Below, piece by piece: positions 22,746 to 36,200 of a stretch of DNA of 64,000 nt. The stretch comes from Notamacropus eugenii (taxonomy: Eukaryota; Chordata; Mammalia; Diprotodontia; Macropodidae). How positions within the stretch are numbered: position 1 is the stretch's first letter; each line of letters begins with the position of its first letter. The position numbers were made by a program, and so were the translations under genes. The DNA lies in the NCBI RefSeq assembly GCF_028372415.1, contig NC_092872.1, positions 12,436,979 to 12,500,978 of the forward strand. Reading direction: 5' to 3'. Under the pieces are notes generated by a model. It saw only the letters and a program-made list of their open reading frames with translations, did not search any database and was not told the DNA's origin.

Positions 22746-23619
22746 TCTTGTGCTTTGATAATCTGCGTTCTTGGATCCTCACAGCAACCTTGAAGTACTA
22801 CAGGCATCCTCATTTTATGAAGAAAGTAGCTTAGAAAGTGCCCAAGGCCACCGACTTAGTTAAGTGGTAGAGGTACGGTTAGTTAGCTAGCCTAGCCCTG
22901 TCCTCTGACTTTAAATTGTTTTTCCATCACGCTCAGCTCAGTCCAGTGCATTAAGGGTGGGATGTTGAAAGTAACTGTTAGCGTGGACAGAAGACAGACC
23001 TTGTCAAGTCACTGTTATGTAACCAGAAGATGCAATCTGATGGATATTCTTCCTTATAACTGTCTAGTCCTACACCCCTGGTACAGAGCCAAGCCCTCAG
23101 TTCTGGTCTGCAGTTCTGCTAGGGAATTTGCAGGACTAGATGGTCTTGAGGGATTACAGATGGCAACTAAAGTAAAGGAGCACTCTAGAATAGGCGAGGG
23201 CCCCACAGAAACGTTCACAACTGCCTCACAAAAGCTAACAGTTATTATAGTGAGGCCACAGAAGGTCACTGTCTTCACAGCACTTGTGGTAATACTCGGC
23301 TACCCTCCAGTAAGATAACCTGAGCTCCATTAAGACTCCCATGATTCCTCCCTTTAGGACTTCACTTTCCTTGCCCCCATTTTCCCTCCAGCACGACCAC
23401 TCTAATCAAACTAGCCTCCCTGCAGAAGGCAGAGTTTTATGGTTGGATAAAAGCAAGATAGCTTTTTCTCCCTCTTCGGGACTGAACAGCTCTCGTGTTA
23501 GCTAGGCCTGCTGGCCATACTTAACAGGTCTAGACCTGGTATTTTCTTCAGAGTAGTAACAGAAACATAATTATGTACCTTATAGGGCATAGATGGAGGT
23601 AGCTCATAGTGGTTATATA
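22746..23619. other. Intergenic gap between convergent PTPN23 and SCAP
   Basis: About 0.9 kb separates the two inferred cleavage sites. It contains an old MIR-like SINE (about 22757-22925) and otherwise nothing I can name. Short open frames here (for example 22962-23318) show no homology I recognise. Confidence 0.6.
22757..22925 (-). mobile_element. MIR-like SINE, antisense, between the two genes
   Basis: TGGATCCTCACAGCAACCTT, CCTCATTTTATGAAGAAAG and CCCAAGGCCACCGACTTAG, worn but recognisable. Confidence 0.55.
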
Positions 23620-24010
23620 TTACATGATTTAAAAAAGTTTATTTAAGAGAGGGAAGTGGCAAGATGGGAAGACACTGAAAAGGCCCCAGGGCAAACCCCA
23701 GCAACCCTATTCTCTCCTTCACCCTCAGGTACTACAGCTTTGGTCCCACTGATGGGGAAAGGTTTGAGAACCAGAGATACCAGGCAGAAGGAACAGTCCC
23801 TACGCCTAGCACAGGGTCCACCAGTTAACAGGACACACAGTGCCCTTAGTGGGATAGGAGCTTACCAACAGCTGTCCTCCCCAACCACCAGAAAGGTGGA
23901 CAATTCCCCTCCTGCTCCAAGCCTGGTCACCACTGTTGGGTTACCTCCAGTCCAGGCCTGCTATGAAGACTCTGGAGAGGGTGCTCAGGCCCAGTATTAT
24001 TAACCCTGGT
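23620..24010 (-). other. SCAP: SCAP 3' UTR and polyadenylation region
   Basis: Downstream of the SCAP stop on the - strand, about 390 bases lead to TTTATT at 23638-23643, which reads AATAAA on the coding strand. Cleavage is inferred 15-25 bases further left. Confidence 0.75.
23638..23643 (-). terminator. SCAP: SCAP polyA signal AATAAA
   Basis: Canonical hexamer on the - strand, about 370 bases past the stop codon, pointing toward PTPN23. The two genes therefore terminate towards each other with less than 1 kb between them. Confidence 0.75.
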
Positions 24011-25040
24011 TTAGTCCAGCTTCTCCAACACAGAGGGCACGTAGACCAGACTCAGCTCACTGCCAAAATTGCAGACAATGGCCGCGTTGTCTAGCACAAG
24101 AATCTGGCGGGCTGGCTGTGCCTCACTGCTTTTACCCAGGTAGACAGTTTGCAGCAGGTCCCCATAGTTTAGGTCCCAGAAGGAGACACAACCCTGGCCT
24201 CCAGTCACCAGCAAGTTGTCTGAGATGACCCCCAGGCTGGCCCCACAGCCCATGTCCTAGGGAAGTTAGGGGAACAAGTGTTACACATAGTATGATTAAT
24301 AGGATACAGGTACTACTCTCCTGTCCCACCCAATCTAGGGCCTTGAATTTTCCCATTATAATGACAAAGGAACAAGATAAAAACACAAACCCATCCCCTC
24401 CCTTTCCTCTCTTCTCACCTGCTGAATTGAGTACAGCTTGATGCCGGTGCTTCGGTCCCAGATGCTAATGAGGTCATCTAGGCCACTGCTGATGATGCAG
24501 GAAGTGGTACAGGTGAGAGAGGTTACATCCCCTCGATGTGCAAACATATGGCTTACTCGACTACCTGTCAGAACATCCCAAAGGCAGATGGCTCCATCCT
24601 GCCCCCCACTGGCCAGCACCATTGTCTGAGAGAATGGAGAGGGGGAAAATGGACTTACTGTAGGGTCTGTCTCAGAGCTTGATAAGAAACTCATCTCTTG
24701 AAATTTGAATCATGATCAGGGAAGACTCTTGGAAACTTCAAGAACAGGGTTAGTGCAACCTTAATGTAGGGGCCCACAGAGGCAGCCTCACCCAGGGATG
24801 GAATCCCATGCAGTCAGCCAAATGTGGCTCAAGTCTATTCCATCCTTCCCCCTAAGGCTCTTGGCCCCCTCTTAGCTCCTTCCCAGGAGCTCATATTGGA
24901 TCTCACCTGGTCGATGTACACGGCTGTAATGGCCCCTGAATGGCCCTGCAGGGTGAAGAGGCAGCACGAGTCCTCCAGCCTATATACCTGGGACATGAGG
25001 CAGCATCACAGCTCTGACTCCCATTCTGATTTTTCAAAAT

Positions 25041-25074
<34 letters not shown>

Positions 25075-27208
25075 TGTGTCTGTGTCTGTGTGTCTGTGTG
25101 TGTCTGTGTGTGTATATATTCCCTCCCCACTCATTCATATCTGAAAAGATCCTCTGAAGGTCAATTCTAACTCTTTGTTCAGTGGCTCCAATAGAAATTC
25201 CACCACCTTCTGCCAAGAAATCCTTGTTAACAGCTCTTCATTCTCTGCCCAAGCTTCCAAGGATACTCACTTTCAGAGTGTGGTCCTGGCTCCCAGTCAC
25301 AACACGACCAGCAGCAGCCTTTAAGGCAGTTATAGGTTTCTGGTGGGCACAGGACACTGTGTGGGTGAGGTGGCATAAGATGGTATCACTGTTGCTGTAC
25401 ACGGGGGATGAAGGGGTACTGCTCCGGCCTGGAGCCCCTGGGGAAAACCAGCTCCAAGTGAGCAGAAGAAACCCAAAGTAGAAAGCAAGTCATCTTTTCC
25501 CATACCCACTAATGCCAGCAGGAGAGTTAACCCAGTTCCCATCCCTCCCCCTTCTCACTCACCCCCACCCAGGGAGCTCAGTCTGGAAAAGTTGCGATAA
25601 ATCTGTCTTCCCTTGACCCACCCCATCCCCTCTTTACCTCGAAACTGCAAATGGCTGAGGACTGTGTGAGTCTCTAAAGAGAAGAAATCAAGGGACCCAT
25701 TGAGCCGGGCAGCCACAATCCTGGAATAGAATACGGCAGACTTTAGGAGGGAAAGGTGGGGTGAGGTATATAAGGCCCAGGGGGACCTGACAATAGTAAT
25801 TAGGGAAGAGAGCTGCAAAGAACCCTCAATAGAGTTCAACCCAGCTGGTAAGGGTATGAGGCAGGTCACATAGATATAAACTCTCTCCTGGGTTAAGACC
25901 ATAGTGCTATCTGTTGCACCTTTGAGCCAGATGCCCCTTCTGCAGAGGGGTCCAAGAACCATCATGGCCCAGGAAATACATCCTCACCTCTTGTTCAGGA
26001 ACACAAGGGCAGTGATGCCTGAGGAGACCTCCTCGTTGCTGCAGCGAAGGGTGCCCTCGATGGCGTCCCACACCTGTAACCCCAGAGGCTGTGAGGGCCC
26101 TGCCCCCACCCGACTTCCTGCCCTAAAAGGACAGACTAAGGTCCTCCCTCCCACCCACCATGGGAAAGAGCAGCACTTGTCTTCCTTTAATGGAAGTGAG
26201 TGGATTTAAATTGAGTTTGTCTAGAGCCTGTGATTCTCTGCCTAGTGCTACTGATTGGGGACCCAGGGTCCTGGCTCCTATCCCTCCCATTAGAGAAATG
26301 AGATGGAAATCTCTGGCCCCCACCCAGCCAATCCCACTTGAGAATGAGTCACGAAAGCCAAAGCCAGGCCCTTTGTCCTCAGGGCTCGCTCTTCACAACA
26401 CTGTCCCTACCCTCTGTCCTCAACTCCCCACCTCCAGCCTGCCACTGCTGCGCCCGGCCACGATGAGGTTCCCCTGCAGGTCCAGGCTCCAGACGGAGCT
26501 CTCTGTGTCAGGAGTCCAAGTAGGGATGGGGGACCCCTTCTCGAGGTGTGAGCAGGCTTCATCCTCAGGGCCATGGAATGAAGGAACTGGGGAAGGGGGT
26601 CCTAGGGCTGGTAAGGGGATAGGGCCCAGCCCCTCCTCCTGGTATACTCGCTGCACCAGTCGGCTGAAATCATAGCCAGGGGTGTCATGGGGTCGTCTAC
26701 AGCCAGTCCGGTGCCTTGGCTCAGGCTGAGAAGGCTCTAAAGGTGGGGGTTGGGGCTGCTCAGAAAAGTTGGTGTCAATGAGGCAGGTCAGGTCAGGCTG
26801 GTCACCAAAGAGTGGAGGCTGCGGGGGACCCAGGAGGCGCCGCAGCTGGGGGTTGTCTCCAAGCTCCTCAGGGCTTCCTTTTCCCCCATCTGATAGCTGC
26901 TCCCAGCTCTCTTGGGAATCAAACATACCACCACTGTCCCTTCGAAGCCTAGTGAGCAGAGAAAGAAAGGTGCCAGGATAGGAATGTGTTTGGGGATGGA
27001 GAAGGGTTAGAAGGAAAAGGATCTCATGCCAATGTTGAGCTGAGCAGCTGGTGAAGAAAGCCAGGAAGAAGGGATAAGAGAAGGAATCATACCCTTGCTT
27101 GGGGATCAGGGTAAGGCAGTCCCCAGTCTGTGCATCCCACACCCGGATCTGTCCCACTAGGCAGCAGCTCACCAAGAGCATCCCATCACTTGCAAGGCAC
27201 TCAATGTC
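24011..27208 (-). other. SCAP: SCAP C-terminal WD-repeat domain exons
   Basis: Eight exons (27208-27093 to 24256-24011) encode the cytosolic WD propeller that holds the SREBP regulatory domain. Repeat endings visible include [39 protein letters not shown] and [10 protein letters not shown]. The 517-bp exon 26948-26432 inserts a long Pro/Ser-rich spacer with [16 protein letters not shown] and [16 protein letters not shown] between the first repeats, as in other SCAP proteins. Confidence 0.93.
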
Positions 27209-30200
27209 CTGAAAGGCCAAGAGAATCCACCTTAACAAGGGCAGGCACGCATGGCATCTGACATCAAGTGACCAGTGATGGGGTCTCTCCTTGTTCAACC
27301 TAAAGATCAACAAGGGGAAATGGGGGCAACAAGAGACACAAGAAAACCAGGAAGGAATCTCTGCAGGGAACAAAAGCAGCTCGTTCCCAATTCTTACCAT
27401 GAGATGCCCTCGAAGGACAAGAGGAATGATCTCTGTCTCAGGTGGGGAGTATCCATAGTCATCACAGGGGAGGTCCCCACGCTTTCGACGGCCGTGGGAG
27501 GACCCATGCTGTCCATAGTTCTTGGGGCAGAGCACTCGATAGAGGCAGAAGAGCAGAAGCACCAACAAGATACCAGAAGCCAGACCTAACGCAGCGACCC
27601 TGTGGGGATGGCACGAAGATGGTGCTCGGTGGGATCAACTCCATTCAAGCCCAGTATCCACCCTTAGAAATCACACAAGCCCCACATAGCAGAGAAACCC
27701 AAATGAGGCAGAAATAGGACAGGAAACTAGTGGTTAGGAGCTGCCTACACCCAAGGCCAGAGGTGGGGAACCTGCAGCCTCGAGGCCCTCTAGGTCCTGA
27801 AGTGCAGCCCTTTGTCTGAATGCACACTTCACAGAACAAATCCTTTTGGCTGCATTTGAGGACCTGCAGGCTCACATGGGGCTCGAGGCTGCAGGTTCCT
27901 CACCCCTGCTAGACAATGTATGATCACATAAGCCATATCTCACACTTCCCAATCCTCTTACTACTTCTGGTCCAGTCAACACAGTGGGGGGGAGGAGAGA
28001 GAGGGGAGGGTAGTGGCCCTTACTTGTAGAGAGTGACATCTCCATGGACCTGGGTCCTACTGGGACCTTCAAATGCCTTCCCCTGGCCCTCCCCCTGGGC
28101 AGTTCCAGAGCTTGAGGGATTGAGGGGCCAGTAATGCTGTGCCTCCTGTTGGTGCTGAACCTCTTGTGGGTTCAAGTAGAGTGTGACAGGAATCACTGGA
28201 AGTAGGCTGATGTACCTGGGACCAAACAGAGCAAAAAGCTGATGATGCAACATGAAAGGCCTTCTTTGGCTACCAAATCTCCACCAAGAACAGCCAGGTG
28301 CCCTGACATCAAAAGAAGACATAACGTGCCTAACCAACCCTCATGAAGGAGGCAATAAGAAAGCCAGCTCCCTAACGTTTTTCCCCCATGTCTTTTCCAA
28401 GCGCCCGTCGTCCATTTGCCTCTCTTGGGAAATTAAGTAATACTTATAAAAGAAGATGCCCACCTACCATGAATCCCATCCCAAGGACAGCGACCGGAGG
28501 CCGACCCTGGGCTCACTAGAGCAAAGCCTCTTCTCCGCTCCTTAGCTGCTTCGCTTACCTCTTGGCCAGAGTGATGTTATAGTAACTGAAAAGGGACGGC
28601 CAATGGCGGAAGGACAGTTTCCTCCAGAGCTCTTCATCTTCTGGTCCCCATGTCACCTCTGGGACAGGGCCTACGTCCAGCAGGCTGCTGTGAGGAGCCC
28701 CCTCCAGATGGTCCTGGGGCTCCTGAACATCAGAGGATTCCCAAGGCAGTGTCTGATTCTCTGCTAGCTTAGAAGCATCCGGTGGGAAGATGGAGAAGGT
28801 ACTCTTGGGGTCACCTGCGGGCAGCACCCCACCTGGCACAGGCATTGGAGGCAGTCCCGCCTCCCCCAAGGGGCTCTGCTCTGTCACCTGGGCTGTTAAG
28901 TAAGTGCGTAGCCCAGCAGGGTCTGTATACACCAGGATGCCAATCCAGATCACTGTGCCAACCTGCAAGAAACAGGGATGGGATCAATTAATTCACATTA
29001 ATGCCTCCAAACACTTACATCCTCTGAATTTTGCTGACGGATTGATGGGGAGGGGGCACCTCTCAGATAATATGCTAAGTGAACTGACACGAGATCTCCT
29101 AGGAACCTGAAGAGAGTGGGACAAGACATCTTGGACCAGGATAAGAAAACAAAAACTCCACTGTTGCTCTTTCCCAAATCTTCCCTTGGTCTTTTCCTGG
29201 ATCATGGAGTCAGCCTTAAAGGGGCACACTTCACTGACAGCATAGCATGGTGAATAGCAGCCCATTACCTATCTTGCCCCCCTCAAAGGGTGAGCTACAT
29301 CAGAAGGACTTTGGTACTTTAGCAGGTGGGGATGAAGCTTCTATAGCTTAAGACATAGGGGAGAGTTACCAGGGGATCAGGCAGGGATACCATGATTAGT
29401 CTCTGGGCCAACCGGGTGCGGGCCAAGAAATAGATGACACGGAGTCTCTTGGGTAGGCGTAGATTTCTAAAAGATGATGGCTGTAGGGTGATTGTGTGTG
29501 GTGTCGAGGGTCGCATGGCCAACTGCCGCTCATATCGCTGGCCCCGTCCTGTAGGCTTTGCCGGGTGCAGGCAGACTTCTGGGGGCAACCGTTTATTTAG
29601 ATCAGCTAGCTGCAGGTAAAGATGAGACCTGAATTCAAGATCTTACTCCTTCCTTTTTGAGGTAGAGCCCTTGATCCTTACCACCCTAGGCAAATATCAA
29701 CACCCAAGCATACACACATTTTCCATTGTCAATACAGGCCTATATGTCTTCTAAGACTGCAAAATCTAGGCAATGAGCTGTATGGATCCCATGGACCCTA
29801 ATCCCACCATGAAAATTAAGGGGATTGGGGAAGGAAGGGGGTAGAAATTAGTGCCACTTCCTACCTCCATGCGGCGAATGTCAATAGACAGAACGGTGGT
29901 GAAGAAGAGCATCTGCAGGAAGAAGTCAGAGACAAGGCCCACCACGGCGAAGAGGCAGAACTCCTGGGGACGAAGCACCAGGTGATAAGCATCACAGTGG
30001 CCCTTCCCTAGGGCCACCCTGTGCTCACAGCTTCTTCTCAAACCCCCTGTCCTACCCTGCAGTTCCTAGTTCAGATCTTCAGTCCAATAAATCAGTAAAC
30101 GTTTATTAAGTGCCGATTATGTGCCAGATACTCTGCTAAGCTATGGGGATACAGAAAGAGTTCAAAGGGCAATCATCTTTAAATGAGGTCATTCTGCCAC

Positions 30201-33200
30201 TCTCCATGGGCTCAGAAGGCAGGCCAGGGTAAGACAGGCCTGAGTCGGCCTAATTCCAAACAAGACATATCTTGACTGGGTTCCAGCTCCTTTGGAAGTC
30301 ACCTCCCGTGGAACAGGAAAGAGAGTGGGAGCTCTTCCAAAAGGCTCAATGTTGAGGGTACAGATGACAAATGGATACATTCCAGGAGCCAGGGTGCTAG
30401 GGCAAACACAAGCCCCTACCTGAATGGCAGGAACCAGAGTGAAATATCCAATGAGGATGATGCCCAGTTCTGTGGCCATGTTCTTCATGATAGACCAACT
30501 CTCGTTGCTTAAGCCTAGAGACAATATAAATAAAGCAGTGAAATAGAATGGGGGGTGGAGAGGCAACAAAGTCTAGCTGTAACTATGCCTAGGTCACATC
30601 ATTACCTCTATGTACCTTAGTTTCCACCCTTAAATCCTGGCATTTCTATAACTACTATTTCATGTGTTTTGTTCAAAGCACTTCAATATAAAATCTATCA
30701 TTTGGTTCTCACAACAATCCGGAAAACAACTGAAGTAATACTATCCCCCCATCTCACAGCTGAGGAAACTGAGGCTCAGGTGAAAGAATTTGCCCCAAAT
30801 CTTACAGCTCTACAAATGTAAAAGTCCTATTACAAATACTGCCCCATTCCCATGACTTGATGTTTCCATACTTCTCCAACTAATTCCTGGCAAAAAAAGA
30901 GGACAGAAAGGTTGTCAGAGAATAGAGAAGAATGCTTTCTACTTATGGGTGAGAAGTTCTTAGGAAAGGGCAAGAAATGCAGTTTATGATGTCCCAGTGC
31001 TTCCCCCAGAATACCATACCAATGTGTGCTATGGTAAACCACCACTACTTTTTCCCTTCCCCATTTTGGCACTTCGTAATCAAGTTGCAGGTTCTTTCCC
31101 ACAGTTCAAATACAGAACATTTCTCCTCAACTCTGTTACCTTGGGCAATTCGCAGCTTCACTTCGAGGTCTACTGGAGTAGATACAACTGACTTTGTGAG
31201 AACCAGCACATTCTCCAATCCAATTACCACAACCAGATAGGGGAAAATCTCTCTGGGGAAAGAGAAAGATACCAAGCCAAAGAGTGGATCCCTACTGCCT
31301 TGAAATAAAGTGAACAACTACTGTGAATCCCACTGAATACATTCCTATCACTCAAACCTGAGGTACTAACAATAGCCATCTACTACTCTAAATCTCACAT
31401 TGTCTCTGATAGAATGCAGTCTAGATTTCCAACCCTTTGCAGAGTCTAGTAGGTCATTTTTTTCATGGGTGACAGATCTGAAACAAAGGCTTCTACATCC
31501 CACTGTTGGAATCAACAACCCTTATTTTACACAGACCTCTCAAAGCTGGTAACTTAAGCGTTGTGCCATAGGTCAAATGATCAAAAGTCTCTCTTTAACA
31601 AAGCAGGGTAGAAGAAACACAAAATGAGCTGGCATGATCAGCAAACTCCTTTACACAACACCTATTCCCCATTACTAGCCCTTAGATTTTGTAATAGGAG
31701 CTTTGGTTCAAATCTACCTAATGGACAGTGGTCTGATGAAATTACTTTAAGTAATGATGAAATTTTTATTGACATTTGCTGTTCAAAGTGTTTGACCTGA
31801 GTAAGGGATCCTGGCTCTATAAGAAAAAAAATCTGTGAGAAGTCTTTTGGGTTACCTTAAACCACTATCAGGAGTAACAGAATTCTAGAAAAGTAAATAA
31901 GTACAAGAGACTTTCATTATCTAAGGATAACTGAAACCAGAAAATGATTTTTTAAAAGGGAGACCAACATTTTTAGAGTAAATAGTGGGGAAAACGATTT
32001 TATTGGGACTTTTATCTTGCTGAATAGCAAAACTAAAACTCATGAAAATTAGCTTCTTTGATTTTATATTTAACAACATTTTGGCTATAACTGTAACAAT
32101 ATAATAATTCCTAGAATGAACAGAGAATGAATCAAGTGCTATATTTTATATCCTTCACTTCCCTCTCAACTTTCTCAGCATGATTATACAAAGAGTCACT
32201 GACAAAAACATCAAGAAGATTTGAGGACCTCATCATTTTTCACCAGGAACTTGCTTAATCCTTTGCTATTCAAATAATTCTACTGAAATCAAGGCAGAGG
32301 GAACCGAATAAGACTATGCGAGACTGAGTAGGACATTGGCTTATCAGGATAGACACCATTGTTAAATGGGTAGGAATGTTTGAGTGGGAACTATTCATAG
32401 AAACAGTCAATTCATTAGTTAATATTTTCTAATTCATATTATTTTCTGCTTGCCTTATCAGTCTCTTGGAGAGTGTGGCACAGCGACCATGAAGTCAGAA
32501 AGACAGACCTATCTTCAAATCCAGCCCCTTGATACACACTGGCTGAACAGGCACTCAATTTGATCTGCATTGGTATAGAGAATGTTCCCTACACTAATGG
32601 AATCACAGGTCCAGACCAAAACAAAACTGAAACCTTGGAGACTTCGATAATGAGGATCTCTGTATTTTATGAAAAATCAAATTATAGCTAAATAGAGGCT
32701 CTGGATGAGTCACAGTTCTAATACAACCACCTGGCATTTATAAAGCTTAAAAAAATTTGCAACATTTTATGCACTGTCCGGTTTGATCCTTAAAATAATG
32801 CTGAAAATAGCAGGAAGAAACTAAGGCTTTCCTACATTAAGTTTATCAGAGCAGAATTCAAACCCAGCACTCTCCATCAGGACACACTGCCTTTCCAAGC
32901 AAGGCAAAGAGAAAGGAGAGACTAAGAATAATGATATTAAAAAGGAAATTCTTTGTGATTAGTAAAATGTGTATATTTGAGTGGCTGGAGTTTAGATCTC
33001 ACTCCTCGGCTCTCTGTCACTGTATCTTTACAGTTCTCTTTTCAGCTACACTTGGAGAAAGGAAACACAAGATGAGAAGAGGGGACTGGAAAACACAAAC
33101 AACCCAGAAATTTTCCAGAGGACTCTGAATAGCTGAGACACAGAATGAAAAGATTAATACTGAATTCTAACTAAGAGGCATCAGCCTGGGATTTCTGATG

Positions 33201-36200
33201 TTTTAGGACAAACCCACTGTGGGAAGGGCTTTGATTACACACTGAGATTTCAAGGTAAGTTGCTAAAAGGAAAGTTAAAGATTAATGAGAAAAAATTATT
33301 ATATTGTAACTAGGCAGTTATTTTCTTTAAAAAAGATTTGCTCTTAAAAAATTATTTGATTTGTAGGTTAGAACTTTTAAATGGTTTTAAAATTAAGAGT
33401 GAAAGTACAGTGCTATATCAAATGGGTAATTTTATCTTTGAGAAAAAATTCAGCCTCATTCTATGAAATTAAACATGAAGAGACCACAAAAGCTTCAAAA
33501 GAAGCAGGGCAGACAGTGTAGGGAGGTGATAACTGCACCATTTCAGCTTAAGCTGGCCAACTGAGGCCAGGGAACTTACCCGCCATTGAGAGTTGGAGTC
33601 AGGCCAAAGAGGGTACAAAGCCCCACAGACATTAGCAGAGAGCTGAGGACAGTCACCACTGCTGCCAGCGCCAATCCCCATTTTGATTTCACCATGTCTA
33701 TCTTCCCTAAAAAGGAGAGGATACAGGGAGAGATATCCCCTCATCAAAATCCTATCTCTTTCCCATTCCCTCTATGGTTTCCCCTTTGACTTGACTAGCT
33801 AAGACTATCCCAGTGCAAGGCCCTTTTGCTTTAACATAAGAGAAAGAACCCAAAAAGGCAGAGGTGAAATAAATTTGCCCATCAAGTGAATGGAAAGGGT
33901 AAGTAATTTTTACATATGGACTCAGAAGGCTATACTATGGACGGTATTTCTCTAAAGAGGCAATTCTGCCTTAGACAAGTCCCAGAATACAGTGCTCAGA
34001 AGGACACCTCTGTTCCACTGAACCATCAGACTCATAAAATTACAAAAATGACAAGGACACTATGACCCTGGTATAGCCCCCTCCCTCTATGAGAGAGAAA
34101 ACCTAAGTTCTAGAGAGGCGATGAGAGGCGATGACTTACCCAAAGATGGGCATACATAATTTTTTCTATCACCACCTGGGTACAGCAAGATGCCCTGCCC
34201 ATAAAAACACTCAGAACTGAGAAGTGAGTTGAGAAATATTCCCAATTAATTAATAGCTTAGCCCCTATACCCATCTTGGACCTACTTGTAGAGAAGTAAA
34301 TGTAGGCAAAAAGGATGATGTAGGTGGTGACGAGGGGAATGAGCTCAGCAATGCCAATTTCTTCCTTGAAATGTACGTGCACCAGACTCTCCTCCCGAAG
34401 ACTGCAGTTGGGGCTAGGGTGCAACAGCTTTAGTCGGGCCCGAAGGCTATTCAGATACCTAGTCATGGAGAGGAGAGGACAGGACACAGTTGTTCCCTTC
34501 TGCCCAAAGGCAGCCTCTGGCAGGAGAGGTGCAACAAGGGCCTCTTTCATGTATTAGGAAAGAGACCCACTAAGTCTGAATTCTGTCCCCTCTTAAAAAT
34601 TGTGCAGTAGGCCAGATTTGTGTGTCAGATGCCTGCCTCCTCCCCTCTTAGGGCCCCCTTTCCTCACCCCTCCAACCCCATATAATTCTCTAGGCCTCGC
34701 TTATAACTAATTCTTTAGCTAACCCCCACTAAACTGTTAGCAGATAAGACCTTAGTATTACCCTTCCCATGAGCACCTGGTGTTATATAGGGGGCACTGT
34801 AAGATGGAAAAACATTCAAAACAAAAGAATAAACCACCTGTACCATCTATAAAATTTCAGGCACAGTGACAGAAAAGGAGGAGGACATGGCAGCCTACAC
34901 ACATGCCTAACTTGAAAAAATGGCCCTGCTACTCCCTGATGACCTCTGATTCCAAACACTGGCAGGCTTACCTGGAATGGTAACTCTGGAAGACCAGGGT
35001 AATGGTGTAAGACACCATCCTCTTCCTAGTGTATAGGTTCACCCCACTATATTTTCCCGGCACTCCGAACAACAAGTCTAGAAACATACAGAAAAGTAAA
35101 CACATCACCAAGGAGCAACAAAAGGCTGGTGGAGCCCAAGGAGCCACCTAACAAGGGAACTAAAGCAGGGCAAGACAAAAGTGCACGTACCTTTGAGGGT
35201 TGCAGAAGTCTGGAGGGTCTTTGGCTCATGCTGATAGATGGTTCTGATAATATCAGGGTCATCATTGAAGCGCTCCTGATCATTCTGCCAGAAGTTTCCA
35301 GGTGACAACAGGAGGCAGCCGTGCTCAGGAAGCAAATTCCTAAGTTTCTTTAGGCCTGGTAGGAGGTCAGTCACTTGCAGGCACACTTCCTCCAGGCTCT
35401 TGGTCCCAGAGCTGCCCAGGGAGAAAGGACAAGACAAGTCATTGTCCTCTATCATTATGGAGCAGAGATGTCATGTCTTATCAGATCTCACTGGGTCCAA
35501 AGGGCAGAATCTAGTAATTCGCTATAGTGTTCTCTCCAATTCCAAAACAGTCAAAGAATGGTCAAACCAGTTACTAGCACATGAAACTGTAGCTAGTATT
35601 TCCCACAATACTTTATACTAGAGTATTTCTTTAGGCCCATCCACAGTGAAAGGAGAGATAGGAAATTAAGAAAGAACACAGAATAAACCTCTGTCTTGAA
35701 TTCCATCTACACAGGATGCGAGAATGTTTACCCAGGCACTGACCCTGAACAATGCTTCAAAGGTCCAATAGCCTTTTATTGCTAACTCAACTCTCGGGAC
35801 TACTTTCCTTTCTCACTGGGTGAGGGGAAAAGAGGTAACTCCAGGAAAAAAAAAACCTAATTCAATAAATACCTATTAAAAGTGTGCTACATACGAGACA
35901 TTATGTAAGATACAAAAAAGGCAGCAGAGACTGTATCTTGTTCAAGGTACTTATATTCTAAACTGGACTGTCATGGAATTAATGAAATGGTGCAACTAGT
36001 TTAATAAACTGAAAACAAAGGCAAAAATTAGAGAGAACTGACCCCAGGACAGAGGCAGTGTGAGGAAGTGGAAAGAGGTAGATGTAAAATAAAACAACTT
36101 GTTCAGCTCTTGGTTCTACTGTTCTGTGGGACCTTGGGCATTAGTTTCTTTCTCTGTAAAATGGGGCTAAACTAGATGACCTCAAAGGTCCTTCCCAGAT

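Larger units (their letters stand above)
29865..34458 (-). other. SCAP: SCAP sterol-sensing domain exons (TM2-TM6)
   Basis: Exons 34458-34286, 33706-33580, 31252-31140, 30514-30420 and 29963-29865 encode the sterol-sensing domain. Seen directly: [19 protein letters not shown] (TM2 with the YIYFS motif whose Tyr and neighbours affect INSIG binding), [54 protein letters not shown] and [17 protein letters not shown]. The two Asp residues known from sterol-resistance mutants (human D428 in VSDFF and D443 in SIDIRR) are both present. Just before TM2 is the PNCS glycosylation sequon equivalent to human N263. Confidence 0.93.

Noticed and set aside
24903..25130. Frames encoding His-Thr and Val-Cys repeats
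   Set aside because: These are translations of the TG microsatellite.
26420..27568. A 382-codon open frame on the - strand
   Set aside because: It joins two or three SCAP exons (27599-27398, 27208-27093, 26948-26432) by reading through short introns that happen to lack stops. The splice-site phases and family alignment favour the separate exons.
29385..29390. U12-type intron candidate (donor GTATCC after the SCAP exon ending at 29391)
   Set aside because: The donor resembles the U12 consensus only in its first six bases (GTATCCCTG), and the 3' end of the intron (28963-29000 on the - strand) has no TTCCTTAAC-type branch site within 10-25 bases of the acceptor. A standard U2 intron is more likely.
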